The position numbers were made by a program, and so were the translations under genes. Under the pieces are notes generated by a model. It made no database searches. It saw only the letters and a program-made list of their open reading frames with translations, and was not told where the DNA came from. Positions 7,532 through 21,257 of a DNA stretch of 41,354 bases are shown here, piece after piece; positions within the stretch are counted from its first letter, which is position 1, and each line of letters opens with the position of its first letter. This DNA comes from Deinococcus sp. (GTDB lineage Bacteria > Deinococcota > Deinococci > Deinococcales > Deinococcaceae), in contig NZ_JANYGJ010000030.1 of the NCBI RefSeq assembly GCF_025362455.1, positions 1 through 41,354 of the forward strand, given 5' to 3'.

Positions 7532-10009
7532 GTGACCGGAATTTTACCTGTTGACATCACCACCGAAGTCAAAACCAATTTTATCAATTACGCCATGAAC
7601 GTGATCGTGGACCGGGCGCTGCCGGATGTCCGCGACGGCATGAAGCCGGTGCAGCGCCGGATCATGTACGCCATGCTGCAAGAAGGGCTGCTGAGCAACC
7701 ACAAGCACGCCAAGTCGGCGGCGGTGGTCGGCGAGGTCATGAAGAAGTACCACCCGCACGGCGACAGCTCCATTTACGACGCGATGGTGCGGCTGGGCCA
7801 GTGGTGGAACATGCGTTACACCCTGGTCGATCCGCAGGGCAACTTCGGCAGCATGGACGGTGACGCCGCCGCCGCCATGCGCTACACCGAGGCCCGCATG
7901 ACCAAGCTGGCCGAGGAGGTGCTGGCCGATATCGAGAAAGAGACGGTGATGCACAAGGCCAACTACGACGAGACCACCGAGGAGCCCAGCGTCCTTCCGG
8001 CGGCCTTTCCCAACCTGCTGGTCAACGGCGCGTCGGGCATCGCGGTGGGCATGGCGACCAACATTCCGCCGCACAACCTGACCGAGATTCTCAATGGGCT
8101 GCTGGCGATCACCGAGAAGCCGGGCGACACCGCCGCCGAGAAGGCTGCCCAGATGTCGCTCGACGAGATGATGACCCATGTGACCGGCCCCGATTTCCCG
8201 ACCGGTGGGCGCATCAGCAAGAGCGGCATCCGCGAGGCGTACCTGACCGGCCACTCCGGCCTGAAGGTGCGCGGCAAGGCCCGCATCGAGGAAAAGAACG
8301 GGCGCAACCAGGTCATCATTTCCGAGATTCCGTATCAGGTGAATAAAACCAACCTGATCCAGACCATCTCGCAGATGTACAAGGCCGGTAAAATTCCCGA
8401 CATCTCGGCCCTGCGCGACGAATCGGACCGCAAGGACCCCGTGCGCATCGTGGTGGAGCTCAAGCGCGGCGCCATTCCCACGCTGGTGCTCAATCAGCTC
8501 TACAAGTACACCCAGCTCCAGACCACCTACACGGTCATGAACCTCAGCATCGTGGACGGCCAGCCGCGCGTGCTGCCGCTCGTCGACACCATGATGTACT
8601 TCCTGGCCCACCGCGCCGACGTGGTGACCCGCCGCACCGAATACGAGGTCAAGCAGGCCGCCGCCCGCGCCCACGTGCTGGAGGGTCTGCTCAAGGCGCT
8701 CGACCACATCGAGGAGGTCATCGCGCTGATCCGGCGCAGCAATACCGGCGCCGAGGCCAAGGACAGCCTGATGCAGCGCTTTACCCTCAGCGACATTCAG
8801 GCTCAGGCCATTCTGGATATGCGGCTCCAGCGCCTGACCGGGCTGGAGCGGGGCCGTCTCCAGGGCGAGTTCGACGAGCTGAGCACCCTGATTACCCGCC
8901 TGCGCAGCATCCTGGGCGACAAGAAGCTGCTGTGGCGCGAGATTCGCCGCGAGTTCCGCGAGCTGCGGGACAAGTACGGTGATGAGCGCCGCACGGTGGT
9001 CACCGAACTCGAAGAGGACATCAACCGCGAGGACCTGATCGCCGTCGAGGATATGGTCATCACCATGACGCGGGCGGGCTACCTCAAGCGCACCAACCTG
9101 GCCAACTACCGCGAGCAGAAGCGCGGGGGCCGGGGCGCTTCGGGCGGCAAGCTGCGCGACGAGGACATCAACACCCGCGTGTTTGTCGGCTCCACGCACG
9201 ACTACCTGCTGTTCTTCACCGACGCGGGCCGGGTCTTCCACGAGAAGATCTATGACCTGCCGGAAGCGGGCCGCGACGCCAAGGGCTCGCACATCCGCAA
9301 CCTGCTGCCGGGCCTGCGCGACGAGGAAAACATCGCCTCGGTGCTGAGCGTCCACAGCTTCGAGCAGTCGGGCTGCTTCGTGTTCGCCACCAAGAACGGC
9401 GTCATCAAAAAGACCGAGATCACCGATTACGGCAACATCAGCTCGGCGGGCCTGATTGCCATCAATTTGCAGAGCGGTGACGAGCTGATCGGCGTGGGCA
9501 TCGTTCAGGACGGCGACCATGTGGTGCTGGCCACCCGCAACGGCAAGGCCATGCGCTTCGACTCTGCGGAGGTGCGCGACACCGGACGGGCCACCCAGGG
9601 CGTCATCGGCATCCGGCTGCGCGAGGACGAGAGCGCCGAGGCGGGCCGCGACGCGGTGGTCAGCATGACCCTGGTGCCCGGCGGCGACGAGGCGAGCGAG
9701 CTGCTGGCCGTCTCCGAGTACGGCCTGGGCAAGCGGACCCCGGTGGGCGACTACCCCAGCAAGGGGCGCGGCGGCATGGGCGTCATCACGCTCGACGTCA
9801 CCGAGAAGACCGGCGCCCTGGTGGCCCTGACCCGCGTGGGCGGCAACGAGGAACTGATGGTCCTGACCCAGAAGGGCACGGTCATCCGGACCCGCGTGGA
9901 CGACATCCGCGTCACGGGCCGCAACGCCCAGGGCGTGCGCGTCATCAACGTGCAGGACAAAGACAGGGTTATCAGCGCCTTCTCGATTCCCCGCGAGGAT
10001 GAATTGTAA
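7532..10009 (+). CDS. gyrA: DNA gyrase subunit A
   Basis: 825 residues. The N-terminal breakage-reunion domain shows QRRIMYAM, HPHGDSSIYDAMVRLGQ (the quinolone-resistance region, with the usual Ser and Asp present) and the active Tyr118 in AAMRYTEAR. The C-terminal part is the six-bladed DNA-wrapping domain, with the GyrA box QKRGGRG near residue 530. With GyrB it introduces negative supercoils using ATP. The start is GTG 7532 with GGAG (7523-7526) 5 nt upstream. It is a single gene, not followed by an operon partner; control by the DdrO-type operator upstream links it to the DNA damage response. Confidence 0.98.
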   Translation: MTGILPVDITTEVKTNFINYAMNVIVDRALPDVRDGMKPVQRRIMYAMLQEGLLSNHKHAKSAAVVGEVMKKYHPHGDSSIYDAMVRLGQWWNMRYTLVDPQGNFGSMDGDAAAAMRYTEARMTKLAEEVLADIEKETVMHKANYDETTEEPSVLPAAFPNLLVNGASGIAVGMATNIPPHNLTEILNGLLAITEKPGDTAAEKAAQMSLDEMMTHVTGPDFPTGGRISKSGIREAYLTGHSGLKVRGKARIEEKNGRNQVIISEIPYQVNKTNLIQTISQMYKAGKIPDISALRDESDRKDPVRIVVELKRGAIPTLVLNQLYKYTQLQTTYTVMNLSIVDGQPRVLPLVDTMMYFLAHRADVVTRRTEYEVKQAAARAHVLEGLLKALDHIEEVIALIRRSNTGAEAKDSLMQRFTLSDIQAQAILDMRLQRLTGLERGRLQGEFDELSTLITRLRSILGDKKLLWREIRREFRELRDKYGDERRTVVTELEEDINREDLIAVEDMVITMTRAGYLKRTNLANYREQKRGGRGASGGKLRDEDINTRVFVGSTHDYLLFFTDAGRVFHEKIYDLPEAGRDAKGSHIRNLLPGLRDEENIASVLSVHSFEQSGCFVFATKNGVIKKTEITDYGNISSAGLIAINLQSGDELIGVGIVQDGDHVVLATRNGKAMRFDSAEVRDTGRATQGVIGIRLREDESAEAGRDAVVSMTLVPGGDEASELLAVSEYGLGKRTPVGDYPSKGRGGMGVITLDVTEKTGALVALTRVGGNEELMVLTQKGTVIRTRVDDIRVTGRNAQGVRVINVQDKDRVISAFSIPREDEL

Positions 10010-10602
10010 ACAGCGAGTTGTAAGCAACAGAAGGCATTGGAGCGGCAGGTGCGGCGGTGGTCGCGGCCTGCCGCCTGTGTACGAACATTCAGGGGAGCGT
10101 CAACCTCCGGCCTGATACGAAATTTAAATAAGTTCAAGACATGCTCATGGCCGATGACACACCCCTCACCCCAGCCCTCTCCCCTGGGGAGAGGGAGGGA
10201 GCCGCAAAGCGGCGGAAGGGTGAGGGGTCGCTGGGTGACGTGAAATCAATTTCATCTCGTATGAGACTGTGAACCTCTTCCCAAATCCAGTTGGCCGCCA
10301 AGTCGCGTATATCCAGTTGAGATCAGCGCAGCTCACTGCCCAGGGGAGCAGCTACGGCTGGCCCTACCCTCGACTGACCCCTATTCACCCGATTCCGGAT
10401 TCTCCTCATTGACTCCTAATCTACTGGTCGGGCAAAGATGAAGGCGAAGCGGCCTGACCCTGCACCAAACCTGCACACGGGGTTTTGCCAGCGTCCCAGA
10501 CGCATCCGATTTTTCTCATCTGACCAGTCAGTCAGCGCCTCCCCACACAATGCAGGATTCTTCACGTTTGTGATTCAATCATTTATTAAAGATACAAAAA
10601 TG
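10010..10602. other. Intergenic stretch between gyrA and the ddrI-like gene
   Basis: No credible gene is visible. It holds a GC hairpin after gyrA (GCGGCAGG at 10042-10049 pairing with CCTGCCGC at 10067-10074, no T tract, so not a standard terminator), the structured repeat at 10108-10267, and about 300 bases in which I see nothing specific. The last 60 bases before the promoter are notably AT-rich for this genome. Confidence 0.6.
10108..10267. repeat. Structured intergenic repeat with imperfect terminal inverted repeats
   Basis: The ends read CTGATACGAAATTT on the left and, on the other strand, CTCATACGAGATGAAATT from the right: an imperfect inverted repeat of about 25 bp. Inside is a multi-branch fold: CCCCTCACCC pairs with GGGTGAGGGG, CCTCTCCC with GGGAGAGG, and CCGC with GCGG. 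This looks like a small non-autonomous element or a structured intergenic repeat. No copy with the same ends was found elsewhere in the window. Confidence 0.6.
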
Positions 10603-10631
10603 TTTACAAAACTGTGAGTTAGCTGTACAGT
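10603..10631 (+). promoter_or_regulatory. Promoter of the ddrI-like gene
   Basis: TTTACA (10603-10608) and TACAGT (10626-10631) are spaced by exactly 17 bp, a good sigma-70-type promoter. The TSS would be near 10638, giving a leader of about 54 nt that contains the AGGAGG ribosome site. TGTGA half-sites at 10570 and 10613 resemble CRP half-sites but lack good partner halves, so autoregulation is only a suggestion. Confidence 0.7.
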
Positions 10632-10691
10632 GTGGTCATAGCCAGGATTGTCCTGGTCCCCGACACCCCCTCTCAGCCTCAGGAGGCCCCC

Positions 10692-11291
<600 letters not shown>

Positions 11292-11305
11292 GCCTTCTCA
11301 CCACG

Positions 11306-11339
11306 AACGCCGCCCCCGACCCCGGAGGCGGCGTTTTTT
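11306..11339 (+). terminator. Rho-independent terminator after the ddrI-like gene
   Basis: AACGCCGCC (11306-11314) pairs with GGCGGCGTT (11327-11335), loop 12 nt, running into a T tract to 11339. It lies 14 nt after the stop codon. Confidence 0.92.
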
Positions 11340-11351
11340 ATGGTGCCCGTC

Positions 11352-11478
11352 TAGAGCAGATGTCATAAAAAGGGTCTTTTTATGACCGAGCGGAGCGAGT
11401 AGTTTTGACTGAGTAAGGCGCAGAATGGAGGCGCGGGGAGGCTGTTTTCCTCGTGGCGTAATTCGGAGTACTGCTCTG
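11352..11478 (+). mobile_element. 127-bp MITE-like element, copy A
   Basis: One of four same-length copies in the window. It begins TAGAGCAG and ends CTGCTCTG (the last base differs from the CTGCTCTA of the other copies). Near the left end GTCATAAAAAG and CTTTTTATGAC form an 11-bp perfect inverted repeat around GGT. It carries AAGGCG in the variable internal segment, like copy B. It lies between the convergent ddrI-like and degV genes and has no coding capacity. The TA at the boundary suggests TA-target insertion, as in IS630/Tc1 families. Confidence 0.88.
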
Positions 11479-11511
11479 AGTCTGTCTGAAATCGTTTTCA
11501 GCCGACTGACT

Positions 11512-12378
11512 TCAGAGCAGGGCGTCGATGGGCACGGCCATGAAACCGAAGCTGCCCGGCCCCAGGTTGGCGCCCACCGCCGCGCCGAAGAGTTGCAAGC
11601 GCCCGCGCTGAATGTTGAGCGACGAGTCCTGCAAGGCGCCTTTGAGTTCCGCGATGCGGTCGGAGTCCTGCCCGGCGTTGATGGCCGTGACCGACAGCGG
11701 CGTTCTCCCGAACTGCTTTTCGAGCGCGGCGATGATGTTGTGCATGGCTTTTTTCTCCTGCACGGTGCGGACCGGCACGATGGCGCCGTCCTTGAAGGCC
11801 AGGATGGGCCGGAGTCCCAGCAGATTGCCCAGGATCTCCCGGCTGCGCGAGACCCGCCCGGCGCGGCGCAGATGCTCCAGCGACCCGACGCAGAATTCGC
11901 CGACGGTGTAGTGACGCAGCCGCCCCAGCGCCTCCAGAATGTCCTCGGTGTCGATCTCGTTGTCGCTCAGGGCCTGCTCGGTCAGCTCGGCGGCACGCAG
12001 CACCTGCTCGGCCAGCGCCATGCTGGAAAAACCGGAATCCACGATATGAATGCGGTCCGTGGCGCCCAGGTACTCGGCGGCCTCGCGTGCGCGGCTCAGC
12101 GTTCCGGAGAGCTTGGCCGAAATATGAATGCTGATGATGTCCTGGTGCGCCCCCAGCAGGGGACGGTAGGTCTGCACGAAGGCTTCGGTGCTGGGCGGCG
12201 AGCTGGCCACGGCCCGGCCCTGCTGCAATTCACGAAACACCGCCTTGGTGTCTATATCGTCCCAGTCGCTGTATGACTGACCGTTCATCTGGATGTCGAG
12301 CGGCACGGCGCCCACGCCCAGGCGGCGCAGCTCCTGCGGCGAGAGGTCGCAGGTCGAGTCGGTGAGAATGGCCGTCAT
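11512..12378 (-). CDS. DegV-family fatty-acid-binding protein
   Basis: 288 residues from ATG 12378 (an in-frame GTG immediately precedes it). The start MTAILTDSTCDLSPQEL is the family signature, followed by PLDIQMNGQSYSD, the SPPSTEAF segment that contacts lipid, and SAKLSGTLSRA. DegV proteins bind a fatty acid between two alpha/beta domains; many act as FakB, presenting fatty acids to the kinase FakA. No fakA is seen in this window, so that role is only a family-based suggestion. It is transcribed towards the ddrI-like gene, with a MITE copy between. Confidence 0.92.
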   Translation of the reverse strand: MTAILTDSTCDLSPQELRRLGVGAVPLDIQMNGQSYSDWDDIDTKAVFRELQQGRAVASSPPSTEAFVQTYRPLLGAHQDIISIHISAKLSGTLSRAREAAEYLGATDRIHIVDSGFSSMALAEQVLRAAELTEQALSDNEIDTEDILEALGRLRHYTVGEFCVGSLEHLRRAGRVSRSREILGNLLGLRPILAFKDGAIVPVRTVQEKKAMHNIIAALEKQFGRTPLSVTAINAGQDSDRIAELKGALQDSSLNIQRGRLQLFGAAVGANLGPGSFGFMAVPIDALL

Positions 12379-12492
12379 CACCTAATACTTAACGCAGCAG
12401 GTCTGACCGGTTTATGACACCTGCGCCTCCGTAACGGCGCACCCCAGCAAACCCCACGGTCAAGGTGGCCCCGCTGCGCCACAGTGGGCGAG

Positions 12493-12834
12493 ATGGCCCG
12501 CCGCCTTCCCCTATCCGACTGGCCCAACTCCAACTGGCCACCAGCGCCTCAGCCGGACCCTTTCTGCGGTTTATGCGGGCGAGAAACCCCGCGCCTGACC
12601 GAGCATCACCTGATTCCCCGCTCACAGGGGCGCCGCCGAGGCGTCAAGATCGCCGAGCTACCTACCGTACTGCTGTGTCCGGCCTGCCACAGCCTTTTGC
12701 ACAAGACCTTCAGTAACGCCGAGCTGGCCGGGGACTTCAGCTCTGTCGGCGCCCTGCTGGGGCAGCCGGACGTGCGGAAGTTCGTGGCCTGGATTCGCAG
12801 GCAGCCCGCCAGCAAGGGCGTGCGGGTCCGCTGA
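12493..12834 (+). CDS. Small HNH-type nuclease-fold protein
   Basis: 113 residues from ATG 12493 (GTG 12484 is an alternative). A CGLCGRETPRLTEHHLIPRS segment followed by LLCPACHSLLHKTF gives the HNH layout: two CxxC knuckles, the catalytic-type His pair EHHLIP, and the closing CHSLLH. Such domains bind a metal ion and often cut DNA, but small stand-alone forms like this can have other roles. It is divergent from degV and convergent with pyrD (12 bases between stops). No clear ribosome site is seen. No phage or restriction genes are nearby. Confidence 0.82.
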   Translation: MARRLPLSDWPNSNWPPAPQPDPFCGLCGRETPRLTEHHLIPRSQGRRRGVKIAELPTVLLCPACHSLLHKTFSNAELAGDFSSVGALLGQPDVRKFVAWIRRQPASKGVRVR

Positions 12835-12846
12835 GCTTCCGGGCGC

Positions 12847-13926
12847 TCAGGCGTCCATCCCGGTAGCCTGGCTGATGTGGGTCAGGCCGTCACGGCGCAG
12901 CAGCTTCAGCAGCCCGGCGTTGATCTGCCTGGGCAGGCCCGGCCCGGCGTAGATCAGGGCGGTGTACAGCTCGACCAGGCTGGCCCCGGCGCGAATCTTG
13001 GCGTAGGCGTCCTGGGCACTGAACACCCCGCCGACACCGACGATGGGCAACGTGCCACCCGTGAGCCGGTACGCCTCGCGCACGAGCTGGGTACTGCGCG
13101 TGCCCAGGGGCCGCCCGCTGAGGCCGCCCGCCTCGGTCTGGTGGGGATGGGTCAGACCGGCGCGGCCCAGCGTCGTATTCGAGACAATGAGTCCGTGGGC
13201 ACCGGCCCGCGCTGCGGCGTCCACGCTGGCGGCGAAGTCGTCCGGGCTGAGGTCGGGCGCCAGTTTGACCAGCACCGGCAAGGCGGGCCGCAAGGTTCTG
13301 ATTCGCCCGGCCTCAGCCTCGTTCAGCACGGCGCGGACCAGGCTGTACAGCTCACCCTCGTGTTGCAGGGCACGCAACCCCGGCGTATTCGGGCTGCTGA
13401 CATTGATGACAAATCCGTCGGCCACGCCCGCCAGCACCCGGACCCCGGCGCGGTAGTCGCCTTGCGCCTGCTCGTTGGGGGTCTGTTTGTTCTTGCCTAT
13501 GTTGGCCCAGATCGGCACGGCGTGGTGGCCTCGCAGGTGAGCGCTCAGCGCTTCCAGACCGTGATTGTTGAAGCCCATCCGGTTAATCAGCGCTCCGTCT
13601 TCGGGCAGCCGAAAGAGCCTCGGCGCCGGGTTGCCCGCCTGCGGCCTGGGCGTAACCGTGCCGACTTCCAGAAAGCCGAAACCGATATTCGAGAAGACGG
13701 CGACGGCCTCGGCGTTCTTGTCCAGGCCCGCCGCCAGGCCCAGCGGCGAGGCGAACACCTGGCCCCACAGGGTTTGGCGCAGCGCCGCCGCCGTCGGCTG
13801 ATTCAGGCGGCCCAGCGCGGCGCCCAGCCCCGGCACCCGGCCCGCCCAGGCCGAGGCGGTCATGGTCAGGTGGTGGGCGCGTTCGGCGTCGAGCCTGAAC
13901 AGCAGCGGTTTGAGTCGGGCGTACAT
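12847..13926 (-). CDS. pyrD: Dihydroorotate dehydrogenase (quinone), class 2
   Basis: 359 residues, the class 2 (membrane-associated) length. The N-terminal helix MYARLKPLLFRLDAERAHHL is the membrane-docking extension of this class. FMN-binding segments include FGFLEVGTVTPRPQAGNPAP and ALINRMGFNNHG; the class 2 catalytic Ser region is NVSSPNTPGLRALQ; the phosphate loop is VGVGGVFS. It oxidises dihydroorotate to orotate with quinone, in pyrimidine synthesis. A TATCCT -10 box ends 7 nt before the ATG and there is no Shine-Dalgarno, so the mRNA is probably leaderless. Confidence 0.97.
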   Translation of the reverse strand: MYARLKPLLFRLDAERAHHLTMTASAWAGRVPGLGAALGRLNQPTAAALRQTLWGQVFASPLGLAAGLDKNAEAVAVFSNIGFGFLEVGTVTPRPQAGNPAPRLFRLPEDGALINRMGFNNHGLEALSAHLRGHHAVPIWANIGKNKQTPNEQAQGDYRAGVRVLAGVADGFVINVSSPNTPGLRALQHEGELYSLVRAVLNEAEAGRIRTLRPALPVLVKLAPDLSPDDFAASVDAAARAGAHGLIVSNTTLGRAGLTHPHQTEAGGLSGRPLGTRSTQLVREAYRLTGGTLPIVGVGGVFSAQDAYAKIRAGASLVELYTALIYAGPGLPRQINAGLLKLLRRDGLTHISQATGMDA

Positions 13927-14270
13927 GGGAAGCAGGATAGTGCAGGGCCGGGGCGAGCTGCCGGGCTATTTGGCAACCGACCCCCTACACAGGAGCCTCA
14001 CTCAAAGCGCTTTTGCCTCACTTTGACTGGTACAGCTCGAAGAGAGGGGAGGTGGCTGCGAAGCAGACGGACTCGCAGAGCGTCTTGAGCGGAACGGCTT
14101 CTTGGCCAGAACGGAGGCCCATGAGGGCGCCTGGCCGCACCTATCGGGCCTGAACCCTGTGCAGCAGAGGGGTCATGTCCGGCAACTCAGAACCGCCGCG
14201 AAACACCGTCCAGACACCATAAAAACACCTCCCCACGTTCCGGAGACGCGTTCATCTGCATCAGACAGCC
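13927..14270. other. Intergenic stretch upstream of pyrD
   Basis: 344 bases without a convincing gene. It includes the pyrD -10 box on the - strand (13939-13934) and the partial interspersed repeat at 14027-14075. The rest shows nothing I recognise. It ends at MITE copy B. Confidence 0.6.
14027..14075 (-). repeat. Short interspersed repeat, partial copy 3
   Basis: The word GACTGGTACAGCTC followed by GAAGAGAGGGG matches the reverse complement of the start of copy 1 (4603-4640) with two small indels. The remaining half of the element is degraded, although GCTGCGAAGCAG is still recognisable. Confidence 0.6.
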
Positions 14271-14394
14271 TAGAGCAGTACTCCGAATTACGCCACGGGG
14301 AAAACAGCCTCCCCGCGCCTCCATTCTGCGCCTTGCTCAGTCAAAACTACTCGCTCCGCTCGGTCATAAAAAGGGTCTTTTTATGACATCTGCT

Positions 14395-14397
<3 letters not shown>
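14271..14397 (-). mobile_element. 127-bp MITE-like element, copy B (inverted)
   Basis: Same length as the other three copies and inverted relative to copy A. Both ends are intact (TAGAGCAG/CTGCTCTA). Read in the element's own direction the hairpin centre is ACC, unlike copies A and D, but the internal AAGGCG variant is shared with copy A. Its right boundary supplies the TAG stop of the adjacent Rrf2 gene. Confidence 0.9.
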
Positions 14398-14871
<474 letters not shown>

Positions 14872-14877
14872 GGGCGA

Positions 14878-14903
14878 AGTCTAGTCCTAAAAACCATACG
14901 GTT
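14878..14903 (-). promoter_or_regulatory. Leaderless promoter and candidate operator of the Rrf2 gene
   Basis: TAGACT (14883-14878) ends six bases before the ATG at 14871. Upstream, AACCATACGGTT at 14892-14903 is an imperfect palindrome with AACC/GGTT arms near the expected -35 position. Rrf2 proteins commonly repress their own gene through such sites; binding here is inferred. Confidence 0.5.
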
Positions 14904-14965
14904 AATGTGGGTTTAGGTGTAGAGACTTCATCGGGCGGAGGCGAAATGTGTGTGGCACGTTAAAT

Positions 14966-18163
<3,198 letters not shown>

Positions 18164-18631
18164 GGGCAACCTCCGGGGTTAGGAATCAGGGTCGGGCAGG
18201 AATTGTTGGACCGAGTTTAACAAGGTTTGAAGATGGGAAGGGAAGCAGGTCTTCAGTATCGGCTCTGACGAGGTGAGGTGAGCGCCGCGCCGTAAGATCA
18301 TCATGCTGAACGCAGTGACATGGGACTGAAAGAATGGCGTGCATGGGGCGGGTTTGCTGCCTGGTCGCCCCCTCTGTAAGCAGGTCTGCGACTCACCCGC
18401 AGGGGGCGACTTGTAAAGCTCCGAAGGAGAGAGGTCAACAGCTTCACGCTTTGACATCGAACAGTCAGAACGATTCTGTCGTCAACGCCCTCCCAGCCTG
18501 TCCCAAGCAAAACGGTATTCATCCCCCACCCCCACCGTGCCCTCCGCCCCACCCCTCGCAACTCCCAGGCGCTAGGCTCGTAGTTACCTTGCGGCCCCAC
18601 TCACGGCGCCGCGCCCCGGAGGAAGACCCCC
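18164..18631. other. Intergenic stretch between the EtfD-like and moxR-like genes
   Basis: Divergent promoter region of 468 bases with no credible ORF. It contains interspersed repeat copy 2 (18365-18438). TAGGCT near 18572 could be a -10 for the moxR-like gene, but there is no convincing -35. A Pro-encoding C-rich run lies around 18520-18560. Confidence 0.5.
18365..18438 (-). repeat. Short interspersed repeat, copy 2 (inverted)
   Basis: Read on the - strand it begins TTGACCTCTCTCCTTCGGAG and continues AAGTCGCCCCCTGCGGG, closely following copy 1. The second half differs (an extra GTCGCAGACCTG segment), so the family is conserved mostly in its first 45 bases. Confidence 0.75.
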
Positions 18632-19654
<1,023 letters not shown>

Positions 19655-19672
19655 CACTGATCTGGATGGCCT

Positions 19673-20791
19673 GTGGCCCCACCTGACCCCGCCTTCGAGC
19701 GCCTGGTCTCCGGGTCGCGGCTGAGGCTGCGCGGCAAGAGCGCTTTTTTCGCCACGCTGCTGCTGCACGCCGAGATCGTGCCGAGCCGGGAAGTGCCGCT
19801 GGCCGCCACCGACGGCGAGCGGGTCTATGTCAACCCGGAGAACGCCAGCCAGCTCAGCCCCGACGCCTTCGACGGGCTGCTGCTGCACGAGGTTCTGCAC
19901 GCCGCCCTCTCACACCTGCCCCGGCGCGGGCCGCGTGAGAAGGCCAAGTGGAACCGCGCCGCCAACCTGATCGTCAACGGCATGGTCGCCCAGGCCGGGC
20001 TGCCGCTGACCGAGGGGTCCAGGCGCGACGAGCATCTGGAGCAGCTCAGCGTGGAAGAGGTCTACGTTTCCCTTCAGGACGACGGTGACGGCGACGAGAA
20101 CGAGAACGACCTCCTCGACGGGCCGCCGTCCGACGCGCCGCCCAAAGGCAAGCGACCCGGCGACGCAGCCAAGCGGCAATGGGACCAGGCCCTGGCCCAG
20201 GCCCGCAGCGTCGAGGCCATGACGGGCAAAGGCACCGATCCGCTGGGCCTGCACCGCGAACTCCGGCGCCTGGAGAGCGCCCGGCTCGACTGGAAATCGC
20301 AACTGTGGCGCTTTCTGGCGCGAACTCCGGTAGATTTCGGCGGCTTCGATAGGCGCTTCGTGGGCCGGGGCCTGTATTTGGAGGCGCTGGACGACGAGAG
20401 CCTCCAGGCCCTGATCGCGGTGGACACCTCCGGCAGCGTAGACGACGAGGCGGTGCGCGCCCTGATCGCGGAGGTGCAGGGCGTGCTGGGCGCGTATCCA
20501 CACGTCAAGGCCACGCTTTATTACGCCGACACCGAAGCGTATGGCCCCTACGAGCTGCGCCCCGGCGACGACATCCCTGCGCCCCAGGGCGGCGGCGGCA
20601 CCGATTTCAAGCCGGTCTTCGAGAAGGCCGAGGCCGCCGAACCGGACGTGATTATTTACCTGACGGACGGGTACGGCGATTTCCCGGTGAGCGCCCCGCG
20701 TGCGCCCACGCTGTGGGTCGTGCCACCCGGCGGGCTGGAAGACAGCGGCTTTCCGTTCGGGGACGTGCTGAGGCTGGAGGACGGGCAGTAG
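19673..20791 (+). CDS. VWA-like protein with N-terminal putative metallopeptidase domain
   Basis: 372 residues from GTG 19673 (GGATGG precedes it). The N-terminal half carries an HEVLH zinc-binding-type motif (72-76) inside LLLHEVLHAALSH, as in the DUF2201 family of putative metallopeptidases. The C-terminal half is von Willebrand A-like: the metal-binding DTSGS at 251-255, a GGGGTDF loop, and IIYLTDGYGDFP. An acidic linker (DDGDGDENENDLLDG) lies between. The pairing with a MoxR ATPase is a common bacterial arrangement; the family is thought to assemble or remodel other complexes, with no firm substrate known. Confidence 0.88.
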   Translation: MAPPDPAFERLVSGSRLRLRGKSAFFATLLLHAEIVPSREVPLAATDGERVYVNPENASQLSPDAFDGLLLHEVLHAALSHLPRRGPREKAKWNRAANLIVNGMVAQAGLPLTEGSRRDEHLEQLSVEEVYVSLQDDGDGDENENDLLDGPPSDAPPKGKRPGDAAKRQWDQALAQARSVEAMTGKGTDPLGLHRELRRLESARLDWKSQLWRFLARTPVDFGGFDRRFVGRGLYLEALDDESLQALIAVDTSGSVDDEAVRALIAEVQGVLGAYPHVKATLYYADTEAYGPYELRPGDDIPAPQGGGGTDFKPVFEKAEAAEPDVIIYLTDGYGDFPVSAPRAPTLWVVPPGGLEDSGFPFGDVLRLEDGQ

Positions 20792-20824
20792 GGGGCGGGA
20801 CGTGGGGAGTGAGAAGACTCATAC

Positions 20825-20852
20825 AATGTATATTTTGTACAACATGTACATT
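20825..20852. promoter_or_regulatory. 28-bp imperfect palindrome upstream of the phd/relE pair
   Basis: The outer arms are AATGTA and TACATT, the centre is the perfect palindrome TTGTACAA, and 24 of 28 positions are symmetric. TATATT (20829-20834) and TACAAT (20822-20827) are -10-like words inside or next to it. Likely an operator; it lies 135 nt before the antitoxin start, so either the leader is long or the true start or promoter is elsewhere. Confidence 0.6.
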
Positions 20853-20987
20853 GAGTTGAGACGCAGCTCGGCCTGCGTTTCGATTTCAGAATATCCTCTC
20901 CCGACTTTTGCTACCACAGCCGTTCGCTGTGATCGAGGCACGACATGGAACAGCGATTGACCTCATCCTCCATGCAGAAGGTGAACA

Positions 20988-21257
20988 GTGAGCGCCAAAG
21001 GTAAAATCAGTGCCAGCGAGGTGCGGGCTGCCTTCAACGATGTCATCAACCGCGTCAGCTACGGCCACGAACGGGTAACGATCACCCGCAACGGCAAACC
21101 GGCGGCAGTTCTCGTCAGCGTCGAAGATCTGGAACTGCTCGAACGCCTCGAAGATGCTTACTGGGGAATGGTAGCAAGTGAGCGACTCGAAGAAAGCAAA
21201 GCCGAAGGCGCCGCTCCCAGACGCTGGCGAGACATCAAGACCGAGCGAGGACTCTGA
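20988..21257 (+). CDS. Phd/YefM-family antitoxin
   Basis: 89 residues from GTG 20988, with AAGG about 7 nt upstream. The sequence KISASEVRAAFNDVINRVSY followed by VTITRNGKPAAVLVSVEDLE is the family fold (strand, helix, and the R-N-G-K-P-A-A-V turn), and the C-terminal helix (LLERLEDAYWGMVASERL) would bind the toxin. It overlaps the RelE gene by 80 nt. By family it neutralises the toxin and represses the operon. A 19-codon ORF (20945-21004) ends within its first codons and might couple translation. Confidence 0.9.
   Translation: MSAKGKISASEVRAAFNDVINRVSYGHERVTITRNGKPAAVLVSVEDLELLERLEDAYWGMVASERLEESKAEGAAPRRWRDIKTERGL

Noticed and set aside
7544..10027. 827-codon ORF antisense to gyrA
   Set aside because: High-GC shadow of gyrA; His/Gln/Val/Ala-rich composition and no domain.
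14102..14386. 94-codon ORF across MITE copy B
   Set aside because: Its second half is MITE sequence; the same peptide ending recurs at copy C, which shows it is element DNA and not a gene family.
20902..20934. ACAGC/GCTGT hairpin in the phd/relE leader
   Set aside because: Only 5-bp arms with no T tract; too weak to call a terminator or a regulator site.
20945..21004. 19-codon ORF overlapping the start of the Phd-like antitoxin
   Set aside because: Possible coupling peptide, but no ribosome site or conservation can be shown; mentioned only within the antitoxin entry.
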